Positions 50,879 through 60,555 of a stretch of 64,000 bases of DNA are shown here, piece after piece; positions within the stretch are counted from its first letter, which is position 1; each line of letters starts with the position of its first letter. Source of the DNA: Actinobacteria bacterium HGW-Actinobacteria-2 (GTDB lineage Bacteria; Actinomycetota; Actinomycetes; Propionibacteriales; Propionibacteriaceae); assembly GCA_002841335.1 (NCBI GenBank), contig PHEY01000006.1, positions 271,532 to 335,531 of the forward strand. The letters are read 5' to 3'. Made by a program: the position numbers and the translations under genes. The notes below the pieces were generated by a model. The model had not been told where the DNA came from. It made no database searches and saw nothing but the letters and a program-made list of their open reading frames with translations.

Positions 50879-52264
50879 GTGTCTGATCCGATCCCGTCCC
50901 TGACCCAGCTGCATTCTCTGGGCGCTGCCCAGCAGCCGTCCTATCCGGATGCGGCTGCGGTCGACGCTGTCGTGGCCGAGCTGCGGCGCCGTCCGCCGCT
51001 GGTGTTCGCCGGGGAATGCGACGACATGCGGCACCGGGTGGCCGAAGTGGCCGCGGGTCGCTCGTTCATGCTGCAGGGCGGCGACTGCGCTGAAACCTTC
51101 GAGACGGTGACTGCGGCAAACATCCGCAACAAGCTGCGGGTGCTGCTGTCGATGGCTGTGGTGCTCACCTACGCCGCCCAGGTGCCGGTGTTGAAGGTCG
51201 GCCGGATCGCCGGGCAGTACGCCAAGCCGCGCAGTCGCAACGACGAGGTCCGCGGGGGAGTCACCCTGCCCGCCTACCGCGGTGACGCGGTCAATGCCCT
51301 CGGCTTCACCCCCACCGAGCGGACGCCCGACCCGCGCCGCCTGCTGGAGGTCTACAACCACTCCGCAGCCACGCTGAACCTGCTGCGCGCCTTCGTCACC
51401 GGCGGTTACGCCGACCTGCGGGCGATGCATTCGTGGAACGCCGACTTCGTGAACAACTCCAATGTGGAGTCCCGCTACGAGGATCTGGTCAGTGAGATCA
51501 GTCGGGCGCTGGGCTTCATGGTGGCCTGTGGGGTCGACAACGAGTCGTTCCGCACTGTCGATTTCTACTCCTCGCACGAGGCGTTGCTGCTGGAGTACGA
51601 ACACTCGCTGACTCGGATCGATTCGCGGACATCCACCCCGTACAACACCAGCGCCCATCTGGTCTGGATCGGTGAGCGCACCCGGCAGTTGGACGGGGCG
51701 CACGTGGAGTACCTGCGGCACCTGCGCAACCCGATCGGGGTCAAACTCGGCCCGAACGTGACCGGTCCCGAGGTGGTCGAACTGCTCGACAAGCTCGACC
51801 CCGATCATGAGCCGGGACGGCTGACGCTGATCACGCGCATGGGTGCCGACCGGATTCGCGACGCGCTGCCGCCGGTGATCGAGGCCGTCGAAGCGACCGG
51901 ACGCAAGGTCGCCTGGGTGTGCGATCCGATGCACGGCAACACCTTCGAGACCGCGACCGGCTACAAGACCCGCGCGTTCAGCCAAGTGGCTGAGGAGGTC
52001 AGCGGCTTCTTCGATGTCCATGAGGCGTTGGGCACCTGGCCGGGCGGCGTGCATGTGGAGATGACCGGCGACGACGTCACCGAGTGTGTCGGCGGGGTCG
52101 ATGAGCTCAACGAGGCCGACCTGGCCAACCGCTACGAGACCGCCTGCGACCCGCGGCTGAACCGCAACCAGTCACTGGAGCTGGCCTTCTTGATCGCCGA
52201 CCGGCTGACCAGCGGGCGGATCAAGCGCGGTGCCGTCCAGGAGTTCGACCTCGAAGACTTCTGA
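50879..52264 (+). CDS. aroG: Class II 3-deoxy-7-phosphoheptulonate synthase
   Basis: LQGGDCAETFE, VLKVGRIAGQYAKPRS, SAHLVWIGERTRQLDGAHVEYLRHLRNPIGVKLGPN, WVCDPMHGNTFE. Confidence 0.96.
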   Translation: MSDPIPSLTQLHSLGAAQQPSYPDAAAVDAVVAELRRRPPLVFAGECDDMRHRVAEVAAGRSFMLQGGDCAETFETVTAANIRNKLRVLLSMAVVLTYAAQVPVLKVGRIAGQYAKPRSRNDEVRGGVTLPAYRGDAVNALGFTPTERTPDPRRLLEVYNHSAATLNLLRAFVTGGYADLRAMHSWNADFVNNSNVESRYEDLVSEISRALGFMVACGVDNESFRTVDFYSSHEALLLEYEHSLTRIDSRTSTPYNTSAHLVWIGERTRQLDGAHVEYLRHLRNPIGVKLGPNVTGPEVVELLDKLDPDHEPGRLTLITRMGADRIRDALPPVIEAVEATGRKVAWVCDPMHGNTFETATGYKTRAFSQVAEEVSGFFDVHEALGTWPGGVHVEMTGDDVTECVGGVDELNEADLANRYETACDPRLNRNQSLELAFLIADRLTSGRIKRGAVQEFDLEDF

Positions 52265-52294
52265 GCTGCCCTCTGCGTTCCTTGATCGGGTCGC

Positions 52295-52493
52295 CTGCAA
52301 CCAAACGCCCCCACATCGTGAGATCGCCCGCGTGTCGCGGATGGTTCGGCCGGCTCGGGCGCATCTGGTTGCAGGCGTCGCGGGATCGTTGCGTCACGCG
52401 CTGCGACGAGACTCTGCAACGAAATGCGCCCGCGTCCCTTGGGGCGTGACGGACACGCCGCGTATCTCACGATGTGAGGGCGAATGGTTGCAG
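52295..52493. repeat. Four-unit intergenic inverted/direct repeat element between aroG and the aldolase gene
   Basis: Outer units CTGCAACCAAACGCCCCCACATCGTGAGATCGCCCGCGTGTC (52295-52336,+) and reverse complement of 52452-52493 CTGCAACCATTCGCCCTCACATCGTGAGATACGCGGCGTGTC (35/42); inner units CGCCTGCAACCAGATGCGCCC (52357-52377,-) and CTCTGCAACGAAATGCGCCCGCG (52412-52434,+). Confidence 0.85.
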
Positions 52494-52549
52494 CATGGAT
52501 GGTGTTCGCTGCGGGCTAGGGTGAGCGCTGGAGCTTGAGAGGACCTGCC

Positions 52550-53593
52550 ATGCGTATCGCGCCCATCGCCGACCCCACCATCGACCTGCGTAGTGACACC
52601 ATCACCCGCCCGACGGCCGGGATGCGTACGGCCATGGCTGCGGCCGAGGTCGGCGATGACGTCTACGGTGAAGACCCCGCGATCAATGCCCTGCAGGAGC
52701 GGGTCGCCGAACTGCTGGGTCACGAGGCCGGGCTGTTCACCCCGACCGGCTCGATGGGCAACCTGCTCGGCGTCTGGGCACTGGTCAAGCCGGGACAGGA
52801 GTTGCTCTGCGACGCCCGCGCGCACATCGTCCGGGCCGAGCTGGGAGCGCATGCGGTCCTCAACGGCATCACCACCCGCACCTGGACGTCCCCCGATGGC
52901 GTGGGCGATACGGCCACCATCGCATCGCTGATCGCCCCGGAGACCGCCTATCTGGTGCAGACCGCCGCGGTGGCACTGGAGAACACGCACAACTTCGGCG
53001 GTGGCACGATTCAGCCGATCGAACACCTGCGGGAGGTGTCGGCGCTGTGCCGCGACGCCGGCGTCGGGCTGCACCTGGACGGTGCCCGGCTGTGGAACGC
53101 GCACGTGGCCACCGGGGTGCCGCTGGCCGACTACGGACGGCTGTTCAACACCGTGAACGTCTGCTTCTCCAAGGGATTGGGTGCCCCGATCGGGTCGATG
53201 CTGGTCTCCGACGCCGACACCATCGCCCGGGCGCGCGTCCAGCGCAAGCGGATGGGCGGCGGGCTGCGCCAGGCCGGCATTCTGGCCGCGGCGGCGAGCT
53301 ACGCCCTGGACAACCAGCTCACCCGGTTGGCCGAGGACCACGCCAACGCCGCAGCCTTCGCCGATGCGCTGGCCGCAGAGATGCCGGGAGCGGCGTCCGC
53401 TCCGCAGACCAACATCGTGGTGATCGACACCGGTGAAAAGACTTCCGCCGACGTGGTCGCCGCAGCCGCCCAGCTGGGGGTGAAGGTGTCCGCCGTCGGT
53501 CCTCGGATGGTGCGCGCGGTCACCTGCCTGGAGATCAACGCCGAGCAGGCCAGGATCGCCGGTCAGCTGATCGGACGCATCCTCGCCGGCTGA
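52550..53593 (+). CDS. Low-specificity threonine aldolase family protein
   Basis: DLRSDTITRPTAGMRTAMAAAEVGDDVYGEDPAINALQE...HLDGARLWNAHVATG...SKGLGAPIGSML. Confidence 0.93.
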   Translation: MRIAPIADPTIDLRSDTITRPTAGMRTAMAAAEVGDDVYGEDPAINALQERVAELLGHEAGLFTPTGSMGNLLGVWALVKPGQELLCDARAHIVRAELGAHAVLNGITTRTWTSPDGVGDTATIASLIAPETAYLVQTAAVALENTHNFGGGTIQPIEHLREVSALCRDAGVGLHLDGARLWNAHVATGVPLADYGRLFNTVNVCFSKGLGAPIGSMLVSDADTIARARVQRKRMGGGLRQAGILAAAASYALDNQLTRLAEDHANAAAFADALAAEMPGAASAPQTNIVVIDTGEKTSADVVAAAAQLGVKVSAVGPRMVRAVTCLEINAEQARIAGQLIGRILAG

Positions 53594-53619
53594 GGCTGTC
53601 CAGACCTCGACACTCGAGG

Positions 53620-55329
53620 TCAGCTATGCCGGCGCCGGCGTCCGATGAGTACCAGGCCGCCGCCGAGGCCGAGAGCCATGATTCCCATGCCGAGCAGTGG
53701 CAGGGTCGAATCGGTGCCGGTCCGAGCCAGGTCGGTGTTGTCGGCGGGAGCAGGGGTCGGTGTGGGCGTGGGCGTCGGTGTGGGCACCGCGGTGACGGTC
53801 AGAGTGAACGCCCGGGTGGCGGTGCCGGCAGTGTTGGTGGCTTCGATGGTGAAGCTGTACTGACCGGCGGTAGTCGGGGTGCCGGTGATGGTGCAGCCGT
53901 TGAGGCTGAGTCCGGCAGGCAGGGTGGAGCCGCTGGCCAGGCTGCAGGTGATGGCGGCTCCGGTGGTGGTGATGGGCAAGGTGAGGGCCGTCCCGGCGGT
54001 GGCGCTGCCCAGGTCGGGGTCGCTGGTGATGGCCGGAGCGTTGAGGCTCCAGACCGCATACAGGGTCTTGTTGCCACCAGTCATTCGGTAGGTGCTTCCG
54101 GCCGGACGCAGACCCCTGCCCTGGGCGGTGACGGATTTCGAGGCGTAACCGGTGCAGGCCGCCGTTTCGCACCAGCCTTCGAGGGTGTAGCCGGAGCGGG
54201 TGGCGTCGGGCAGAGTGACTTCCCAGGGCGCGCCCAGGTTTGACGCGCCGAACACCGTCGGGGTGTTGGCGGAGGAGCCGCCGCTGTAGACGTAGTGGCC
54301 CGGGACTGTTCCGGTGGTGGTGCCGCCGGTAGCGTCGAAGGTGAGTTCGCGGTAGCCGGCGAGTGTGGGGTTGAGGCCGCTGGCGGTGCCGTCCCAGGCC
54401 GCGCTCAGTTCGGTGTTGTCGGCACCGAACCAGAACCATTGCGGTGAGAGGCCACCGAAAGCGGTCGCATCGATGGACAGATCGCCGCTGCCGCCGCCCA
54501 TCGAGGCGGTCGCCCGGAAGATCACCTGGCTCAAGGCAGTACTCACGCCCCCAACCTGAGTGAACGCGTCGACGCCGATATTGAGGGTGGTCAGGCTTCC
54601 CGGGAACGACACCGAAGCCAACGTCGTCGACCCCTGACTCGCAACTTGGAGGAATTGGTGATAGCCGACCGTCAGGCTGCTGATGCCGGACGGAAAGACC
54701 ACCGAGGTCAAGGCGGTCGACCCCGTACTGGCTAACTGGTGAAAGGCGTTCCCATCAATAGTGAGTGTGGCGGCGGTCTGAGGAAAGTTGACCGTGGCCA
54801 GCGTTACGGTCCCCACTTGCTCAAAAGCAGCGAGGCCGATGGTGAGGTTGGTCACTGACCGGGGAAAGTTCACCGTCTCCAAACCGGGGTAAGTGTCCGA
54901 CCAGTGGGTGAACGCTTCAGACCCGATGGCGAGATTGGTGAGTCCCTCGGGGAACGTCACCTCCGCCAGGGAGGTGCCCGGCCCGGTGGCCGAACCGAAG
55001 GCTCGAAAGCCAATGGTGAGATCGGTGATCGGGTCGGTGTCACGGTTGACAAAGCTGAGGGAGTGGAGTGTCGAGCGGCAGGCAGAACTGGCGACCGAGC
55101 TGATTTCGACGGCGTCGTAGCCGTCCAGCGTGGGGGAGTTGAAGTCGATGACGAGTGCGCCGGTGGCGGCATTGAAGCTGACCAGGCCGTTGAGTCCGCT
55201 GGAGCACAGTGTGTCGTAAGCGAAGTTGTAGGTCCCAGCGGCGCGGGCGTCCGGGGCGGGGCCGAAACCGATCAGGAAAAGGCAGAGTGCGAAGGCGAGG
55301 ATCGCTCGGATCGACATGGTGAGGCTCAT
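53620..55329 (-). CDS. BspA/LRR_5-like surface protein with InlB B-repeat, Ig-like domain and LARTG cell-wall sorting signal
   Basis: Signal peptide MSLTMSIRAILAFALCLFLIGFGPAPDARA; repeated VxFPxxxTxLTIGxxAFxQV units; YRELTFDATGG...GYTLEGWCETAACTG...LYAVW; PTPTPTPTP; DLARTGTDSTLPLLGMGIMALGLGGGLVLIGRRRRHS. Confidence 0.88.
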   Translation of the reverse strand: MSLTMSIRAILAFALCLFLIGFGPAPDARAAGTYNFAYDTLCSSGLNGLVSFNAATGALVIDFNSPTLDGYDAVEISSVASSACRSTLHSLSFVNRDTDPITDLTIGFRAFGSATGPGTSLAEVTFPEGLTNLAIGSEAFTHWSDTYPGLETVNFPRSVTNLTIGLAAFEQVGTVTLATVNFPQTAATLTIDGNAFHQLASTGSTALTSVVFPSGISSLTVGYHQFLQVASQGSTTLASVSFPGSLTTLNIGVDAFTQVGGVSTALSQVIFRATASMGGGSGDLSIDATAFGGLSPQWFWFGADNTELSAAWDGTASGLNPTLAGYRELTFDATGGTTTGTVPGHYVYSGGSSANTPTVFGASNLGAPWEVTLPDATRSGYTLEGWCETAACTGYASKSVTAQGRGLRPAGSTYRMTGGNKTLYAVWSLNAPAITSDPDLGSATAGTALTLPITTTGAAITCSLASGSTLPAGLSLNGCTITGTPTTAGQYSFTIEATNTAGTATRAFTLTVTAVPTPTPTPTPTPAPADNTDLARTGTDSTLPLLGMGIMALGLGGGLVLIGRRRRHS

Positions 55330-55512
55330 CTCGGTGATGCGTGGACGAGTCCACGTTCGGGCCTGTTGCGGGCACGATTCTGGCCTGAATTGCTCGGCGA
55401 AAGCAAAACTGCTGAGCACGTCCAGTTCGGATCGGCGTGATCAAGATCGCGAGCCAGGATCGTCGCTGGCCGGCGGCGAGTTCAACCCGCATCGATGTGG
55501 GACGATTTCACC

Positions 55513-56793
55513 GTGAAAGCCGCTGTCCTGGGGTCCCCGATCGCCCACTCGCTGTCACCGGCGTTGCACCGGGCCGGGTATGCCGCGCTCGGGCTGGATT
55601 GGACCTACGACCGCTTCGAACTGACCGCCGATCAACTCCCGGCCTTCATGGCTGGATTGGACGATCAGTGGCGCGGGCTGAGTCTGACCATGCCGCTGAA
55701 GGTGGCCTGCCTGGAGGTGGCCGATGCGGTGACTCCGTTGGCGCAACGCGCCGGGGCGGGCAACACCTTGGTGCGCACCCCCGAGGGCTGGCTGGCCGAC
55801 AACACCGACATTCCCGGCCTGGTGGCCGCGTTGCTTCCGTCCTGGCACGGGTGGACGCGCGCAGCGATCTTGGGAGCCGGAGCGACGGCGCGATCGGCGG
55901 TGCTGGCACTGGAACGACTCGGTGTCGACCAGGTGAGCATCTACGCCCGCCGTGCCGAGCAGGCCGATGACCTGATCTGCTGGGCGGCGACCGCAGCGCC
56001 GGGGCTGAAGCTCACCGCGTTCGACCTGGGCACCTGGACGGCCGGCGACGAGCCGGTGATCATTTCGACCCTGCCTGCCGGAGCCATCGACGGTGACGGC
56101 CTGGTGCCGCGCCAGGGCCTGCTGTTCGACGCGGTCTACGCCGGCTGGCCGACCCCGCTGGCGCGGGCCGCGTCCGCGTCCGGTCTGGAGGTGGTCGGCG
56201 GCATCGAGTTGCTGCTGGCCCAGGCCGCCCTGCAGTTCGAGCTGTTCACCGGGCAGGCCCCGCACGAACTGGCGATGCGCGCGGCCGCTGCGGCGGCGCT
56301 GAGCCCCAAGATCGTGCTGGTGGGCTTCATGGGAGCGGGCAAGACCACCGTGGGCCAGCTGCTGGCTGAACGTCTCGGAATGGCCTTCATCGACGCCGAT
56401 CAGGCCGTCGTCGCCCGTGAGGGACGCGACATTCCGGCCATCTTCGCCGCCGACGGCGAGGCGGGCTTCCGCGCCGCCGAAGCTGCCACGATCGCCGACC
56501 TGCTCACCGGCTTTCCGGCCGTGATCGCGCTCGGTGGTGGCGCGCTCACCACCCGCAGTGTCGTCGAGGGTCTGCGGGGGCATCTGGTGCTGCTGCTGGA
56601 CGTGCCCCTGGAGACGGCGCTGGCCCGCGTCGGCGATGACGCCGGACGTCCGATGCTGGCCCGGGCGGATCTGGCCGAGTTGTTCGCCGACCGGCAACGC
56701 GCCTATCGCGCCGCGGCCACCGCGGTGATCGCAGCCGATCAGACGCCCGAGGAGGTCGTCGCGACCGCGGTGCGCGTCGTGCGTGGCCGCTGA
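55513..56793 (+). CDS. Bifunctional shikimate dehydrogenase - shikimate kinase (AroE-AroK fusion); ORF track opens at ATG 55495
   Basis: AVLGSPIAHSLSPALHRAGYAALG...LADNTDIPGLVAALL...AILGAGATARSAV (AroE), then KIVLVGFMGAGKTTVGQLLAERLGMAFIDADQAV...VIALGGGALTT (AroK). Confidence 0.93.
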   Translation: MKAAVLGSPIAHSLSPALHRAGYAALGLDWTYDRFELTADQLPAFMAGLDDQWRGLSLTMPLKVACLEVADAVTPLAQRAGAGNTLVRTPEGWLADNTDIPGLVAALLPSWHGWTRAAILGAGATARSAVLALERLGVDQVSIYARRAEQADDLICWAATAAPGLKLTAFDLGTWTAGDEPVIISTLPAGAIDGDGLVPRQGLLFDAVYAGWPTPLARAASASGLEVVGGIELLLAQAALQFELFTGQAPHELAMRAAAAAALSPKIVLVGFMGAGKTTVGQLLAERLGMAFIDADQAVVAREGRDIPAIFAADGEAGFRAAEAATIADLLTGFPAVIALGGGALTTRSVVEGLRGHLVLLLDVPLETALARVGDDAGRPMLARADLAELFADRQRAYRAAATAVIAADQTPEEVVATAVRVVRGR

Positions 56794-56828
56794 GGGCTGA
56801 GCGGGGGAGTCCGTGGCACAGTTAAGCC

Positions 56829-57272
56829 ATGGACGTGCTGGTCATCAACGGACCCAACTTGAACACTCTCGGCGCTCGTGAGCCCGAGATCTACGGAACC
56901 ACGACGCTGGCCGACATCGAGGCCGCCGCGGTGTCCCAGGGCGAGGCGGCGGGGCTGAGCGTGGCCTGCTTCCAGTCCAACCACGAGGGCGAGATCGTCG
57001 ACCGGCTGCACGCCGCGCGCACCGAAGGGGTGCGGTTCGTGATCATCAATCCCGGCGCCTTCACCCACACCTCGGTTGCCATCCGGGACGCCTTCGCTGC
57101 GGTTGCGATCCCGTTTGTCGAGGTGCACATCTCCAACGTCCACGCCCGCGAGGAGTTCCGCAAGCACTCCTACCTCTCCGACCTGGCCGTGGGTGTCCTC
57201 ACCGGTTTCGGAGCGCAGGGCTACACGATGGCCATGGATCACGTGATCGCAGTCCTGCGCCCGCAGGGGTGA
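56829..57272 (+). CDS. aroQ: Type II 3-dehydroquinate dehydratase
   Basis: [73 protein letters not shown]. Confidence 0.97.
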   Translation: MDVLVINGPNLNTLGAREPEIYGTTTLADIEAAAVSQGEAAGLSVACFQSNHEGEIVDRLHAARTEGVRFVIINPGAFTHTSVAIRDAFAAVAIPFVEVHISNVHAREEFRKHSYLSDLAVGVLTGFGAQGYTMAMDHVIAVLRPQG

Positions 57273-57279
57273 CGGCGAG

Positions 57280-57789
57280 ATGCCCCGGCCGACAACTCGT
57301 TCAGACCTGATCGAGGCGGCTCAGGCAGGCTACGAAGCGCTGGCCAGCCTGATCGGCGGCCTCCCGGTGGAGCAGGCATCAGCGGAGTTCGCCTTCGCCG
57401 ATCGCGACCGGAACGTTCGTGATGTCATCGCCCATCTCGTGGCCTGGCATCGGATGATGCTGCGCTGGTACGCCGAAGGAATGGCGGGCGATACACCGTC
57501 CATTCCTGCCGCCGGCTACTCGTGGCGGACGCTGCCTGCTCTCAACCAGCAGATTTGGCAAGCTGCCCAGACCCAGACGCTGAGCGAGGCCCTCCTCCAG
57601 CTGCAGGAGTCACACCGCGAGCTGATGGCTGTGATCTCCCGCCACAACGACGTCGAGCTGTTCACCAAACGCCAGTTCCGGTGGACCGGTTCGACCTCGC
57701 TGGGCTCCTATCTCATCTCCAGCACCTCGAGTCACTACGACTGGGCATTGAAGAAACTGCGCCGGGCCGTCCGCGCCTGGGCGACGTAA
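57280..57789 (+). CDS. ClbS/DfsB family four-helix bundle protein
   Basis: MPRPTTRSDLIEAAQAGYEALASLIGGL...NVRDVIAHLVAWHRMMLRWYAEG...TSSHYDWALKKLRR. Confidence 0.88.
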   Translation: MPRPTTRSDLIEAAQAGYEALASLIGGLPVEQASAEFAFADRDRNVRDVIAHLVAWHRMMLRWYAEGMAGDTPSIPAAGYSWRTLPALNQQIWQAAQTQTLSEALLQLQESHRELMAVISRHNDVELFTKRQFRWTGSTSLGSYLISSTSSHYDWALKKLRRAVRAWAT

Positions 57790-57799
57790 GCTCACCCCC

Positions 57800-58441
57800 A
57801 TGCGACTGACTCACCTGGGCCACTCCGCGGTGTTGGTGGAGACCGCCGGTGCGCGCGTCCTGCTCGACCCGGGCAACTTCTCGGCCGAGTGGCACGACCT
57901 GACCGACCTGGACGCCATCTGCGTCACCCACCTGCATCCCGACCACATCGACCCCGAGCACGTGCCGGCGCTGATCGCGGCCAACCCGGGCGCCCGAGTG
58001 CTGGTCGAACCCGGCGTGGCCACCACCTACGGACTGGACCGGGCCGAGCCGATCGCAGCCGACACCGCGGTCAGCCTGGGCGGGCTCACCATCGCCGCGG
58101 TCGGCGGGCTGCACGCGGTGATCCACCGCGACATTCCCCAGATCGGCAATGTCGGGCTGGTGCTGAGCGCTGAAGGCGAGCCCACCTTTTTCCATCCTGG
58201 CGACAGCCTGGCCGCGGTGCCGTCCGGCGTGGACGTGCTGGGGGTGCCCGCGTACGGACCGTGGGCCGCGGTGAAGGAGACCATCGAGTTCGTCCGGGCG
58301 GTCGGGGCGCCGCAGGGTTTCTGCATCCACGAGGGACTGCTGAACGAGCGTGGCTGGGCGCTGGTGTTCAATCGGATCCCCGAGCTCACCTCAACGCGGC
58401 TGACCGATCTGCGCGGCGCCAGCGCCTGGACGCCGGCCTGA
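57800..58441 (+). CDS. MBL-fold metallohydrolase (UlaG-like)
   Basis: MRLTHLGHSAVLVETAGARVLLDPGNF...CVTHLHPDHIDPEHVPAL. Confidence 0.92.
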   Translation: MRLTHLGHSAVLVETAGARVLLDPGNFSAEWHDLTDLDAICVTHLHPDHIDPEHVPALIAANPGARVLVEPGVATTYGLDRAEPIAADTAVSLGGLTIAAVGGLHAVIHRDIPQIGNVGLVLSAEGEPTFFHPGDSLAAVPSGVDVLGVPAYGPWAAVKETIEFVRAVGAPQGFCIHEGLLNERGWALVFNRIPELTSTRLTDLRGASAWTPA

Positions 58442-58452
58442 TCAGGGACGGA

Positions 58453-60441
58453 TCAGTACAGCACCAAGATGATGGTGGACGCCTTGGGGCAGACCCATTG
58501 ACCGTTGTTGGTGCACACCCCGGGATTCTTCGGGTTGGCCGACCAGGCCGTCTTTCCGGAGAAGTGCTTGTCGATCTCCACCTTGAACCCGGCATTGGTC
58601 AGCGCCGTCTTGGCCGCCGATGCGGGCTGGCCGCCCACACTCGGCACTGCGATCATCTCCGGACCCTTTGACACCGTGAAGGTGATGGTGCCGCCCCGGG
58701 GTACGGTGCCGCTCTTCGGGTCCTGGGAGACCACACTTCCCGCCGGAATCTTCGTGCTGAACTTGTCGTCCGGGGCGCGGGCCACCACCAGCCCGGCGTT
58801 GGTGTAGTAGGCGGCGGCCTCGTCATAGGTCTTGCCGACCATGCTGACGATGGTGATCGGGGCCGGACCTTTGGACACGTTCAGATCGACCTGGGTCTGC
58901 GGTTTGACCGGCTTGCCCGGATCGATGGACGCGCTGATCACCAGCCCGATCTGGATGTTCTCGTCGAACACCTCAGTGATCTTGCCCACAGCCAGGTGGG
59001 CATCGGTAAGCGCCTTGGTGGCGTCGTCGACCGTCCGTCCGGCCAGGGACGGGACGGGGTAGCGCTCCGGGCCCTTGGACAGGAACGCGGTGATCGTGCC
59101 CCCGATGGTGATCCGCTCGCCGGTGGCCGGATCGGTACGCACGACCTGACCGGCGGGGATGGTCTCGGAGAAGTCGCCACCGAAGTTGATCGCGAAGCCC
59201 TTCTCCGCAGCGAGCGCCTGGGCCTGTGCCTGGGTCAGGTTGGTGAAGTCGGGGGTCTGGGTGAACCGTCCGGCCAGCAGGTACCAGGCCCCCACGCCGA
59301 GGAGCAGGCTGAGCGCCAGCACCAGGATCAGGCTGTTGCGGCCGCGACGCGCACTGCGGGCTCGGCGGGCGCGCAACGGCTCGGCAGACGGGCTGGGCAC
59401 CGGCGCATCGACCTTGCTCGGGTCGAACACCAACGTGGCATTGGTCGACGCCAGGTCCGGCGAGGCAGTCGTGGGCCGGCGAGGGGTCATCAGCGGCACT
59501 GCTTGGGTGACCTGCTCGGCGTCGTCCACGGTGGTCTGGCGCATCCGCGCTGCCAACATCGGGTCGGAGGTCACACCGCGTGCCAGCGCTTCGCGGGCCG
59601 CATGCAGATGGTCCAGCAGCACGCGCGCGTCCGCCGGCCGATCGGACGGCTGCCGGGCGGCGGCGGCGAGCACCAGCGCGTCCAGATAGTCGGGGATCAC
59701 GGCACCGGTGGGAGCGGCCACCGAAGGCGGCGAGATCTCGTTGTGGACGTGGCTGTAGGCCACCTGAATCGGAGTCTCTCCGGTGTGCGGCTTGGTGCCG
59801 GTGAGCATCTCGTAGAGCACCACGCCCATGGCGTACACATCGCAGCGGGTGTCCGCGTGGCCGTGGGTGACCAGTTCGGGGGCGATGTAGCTGACCGTGC
59901 CGATCAGCATCCCGTTTGCGGTGGCGGTGTGTGCGGTCACTGCCCGGGCCAGGCCGAAATCGGCCACCTTGAGCTGGCCGCGGGGAGAGATCAGCACATT
60001 CTCCGGCTTGAGGTCGCGGTGGATGATGCCGGCCTCGTGCGCGGCTGCCACCGCACTGGCGACCTGGCTCATCAGGTCGACCGCGCGCAGCGGCGACATG
60101 GGAGCCTCGCGGGTCATCACGTGCCGCAGTGTGGAGCCCTCGACGTACTCCATCACGATGTAGGGACGATCATCGTCCATGCCCTGATCGAAGACCGACA
60201 CCACGCTGGGGTGGGACAGTCCGGCGGCCGCCCTGGCCTCGCGGTCGAAGCGGTCGACAAAGTCGGTGTCGGTGCCGAGGTTCTCGTGCATCACCTTGAT
60301 CGCGACCGTGCGGGTGAGGCGCAGGTCGTCGGCCACGTAGACCGTCGCCATGCCGCCGCGAGCCAGCTTGCGGGTGATCCGATATCTGCCGTCGACAATG
60401 CGTCCCACGAGGGGATCGGGCTTGCTCTGTGTCGTCGTCAT
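58453..60441 (-). CDS. PASTA-domain Ser/Thr protein kinase (PknB/PknL-like)
   Basis: VGRIVDGRYRITRKLARGGMATVYVADDLRLTRTVAIKVM, HRDLKPENVLIS; TM LILVLALSLLLGVGAWYLLAG; four PASTA repeats. Confidence 0.95.
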   Translation of the reverse strand: MTTTQSKPDPLVGRIVDGRYRITRKLARGGMATVYVADDLRLTRTVAIKVMHENLGTDTDFVDRFDREARAAAGLSHPSVVSVFDQGMDDDRPYIVMEYVEGSTLRHVMTREAPMSPLRAVDLMSQVASAVAAAHEAGIIHRDLKPENVLISPRGQLKVADFGLARAVTAHTATANGMLIGTVSYIAPELVTHGHADTRCDVYAMGVVLYEMLTGTKPHTGETPIQVAYSHVHNEISPPSVAAPTGAVIPDYLDALVLAAAARQPSDRPADARVLLDHLHAAREALARGVTSDPMLAARMRQTTVDDAEQVTQAVPLMTPRRPTTASPDLASTNATLVFDPSKVDAPVPSPSAEPLRARRARSARRGRNSLILVLALSLLLGVGAWYLLAGRFTQTPDFTNLTQAQAQALAAEKGFAINFGGDFSETIPAGQVVRTDPATGERITIGGTITAFLSKGPERYPVPSLAGRTVDDATKALTDAHLAVGKITEVFDENIQIGLVISASIDPGKPVKPQTQVDLNVSKGPAPITIVSMVGKTYDEAAAYYTNAGLVVARAPDDKFSTKIPAGSVVSQDPKSGTVPRGGTITFTVSKGPEMIAVPSVGGQPASAAKTALTNAGFKVEIDKHFSGKTAWSANPKNPGVCTNNGQWVCPKASTIILVLY

Positions 60442-60555
60442 ACGGCTTTGGCTCCGGAACAGGTGGGGAAGATGGGCATTCCAGACCTGCTGCGAATTGT
60501 AAAGCTAGCGCGCAATCCCTCTTGTCGCGACCCGCCGCCGGGCTAGGCTGGCCGC

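Noticed and set aside
53603-53621. Terminator GACCTCG-ACACT-CGAGGTC between the convergent aldolase and LARTG protein genes
   Set aside because: Clean 7-bp hairpin but no T-tract on either strand; too weak to list as a terminator.
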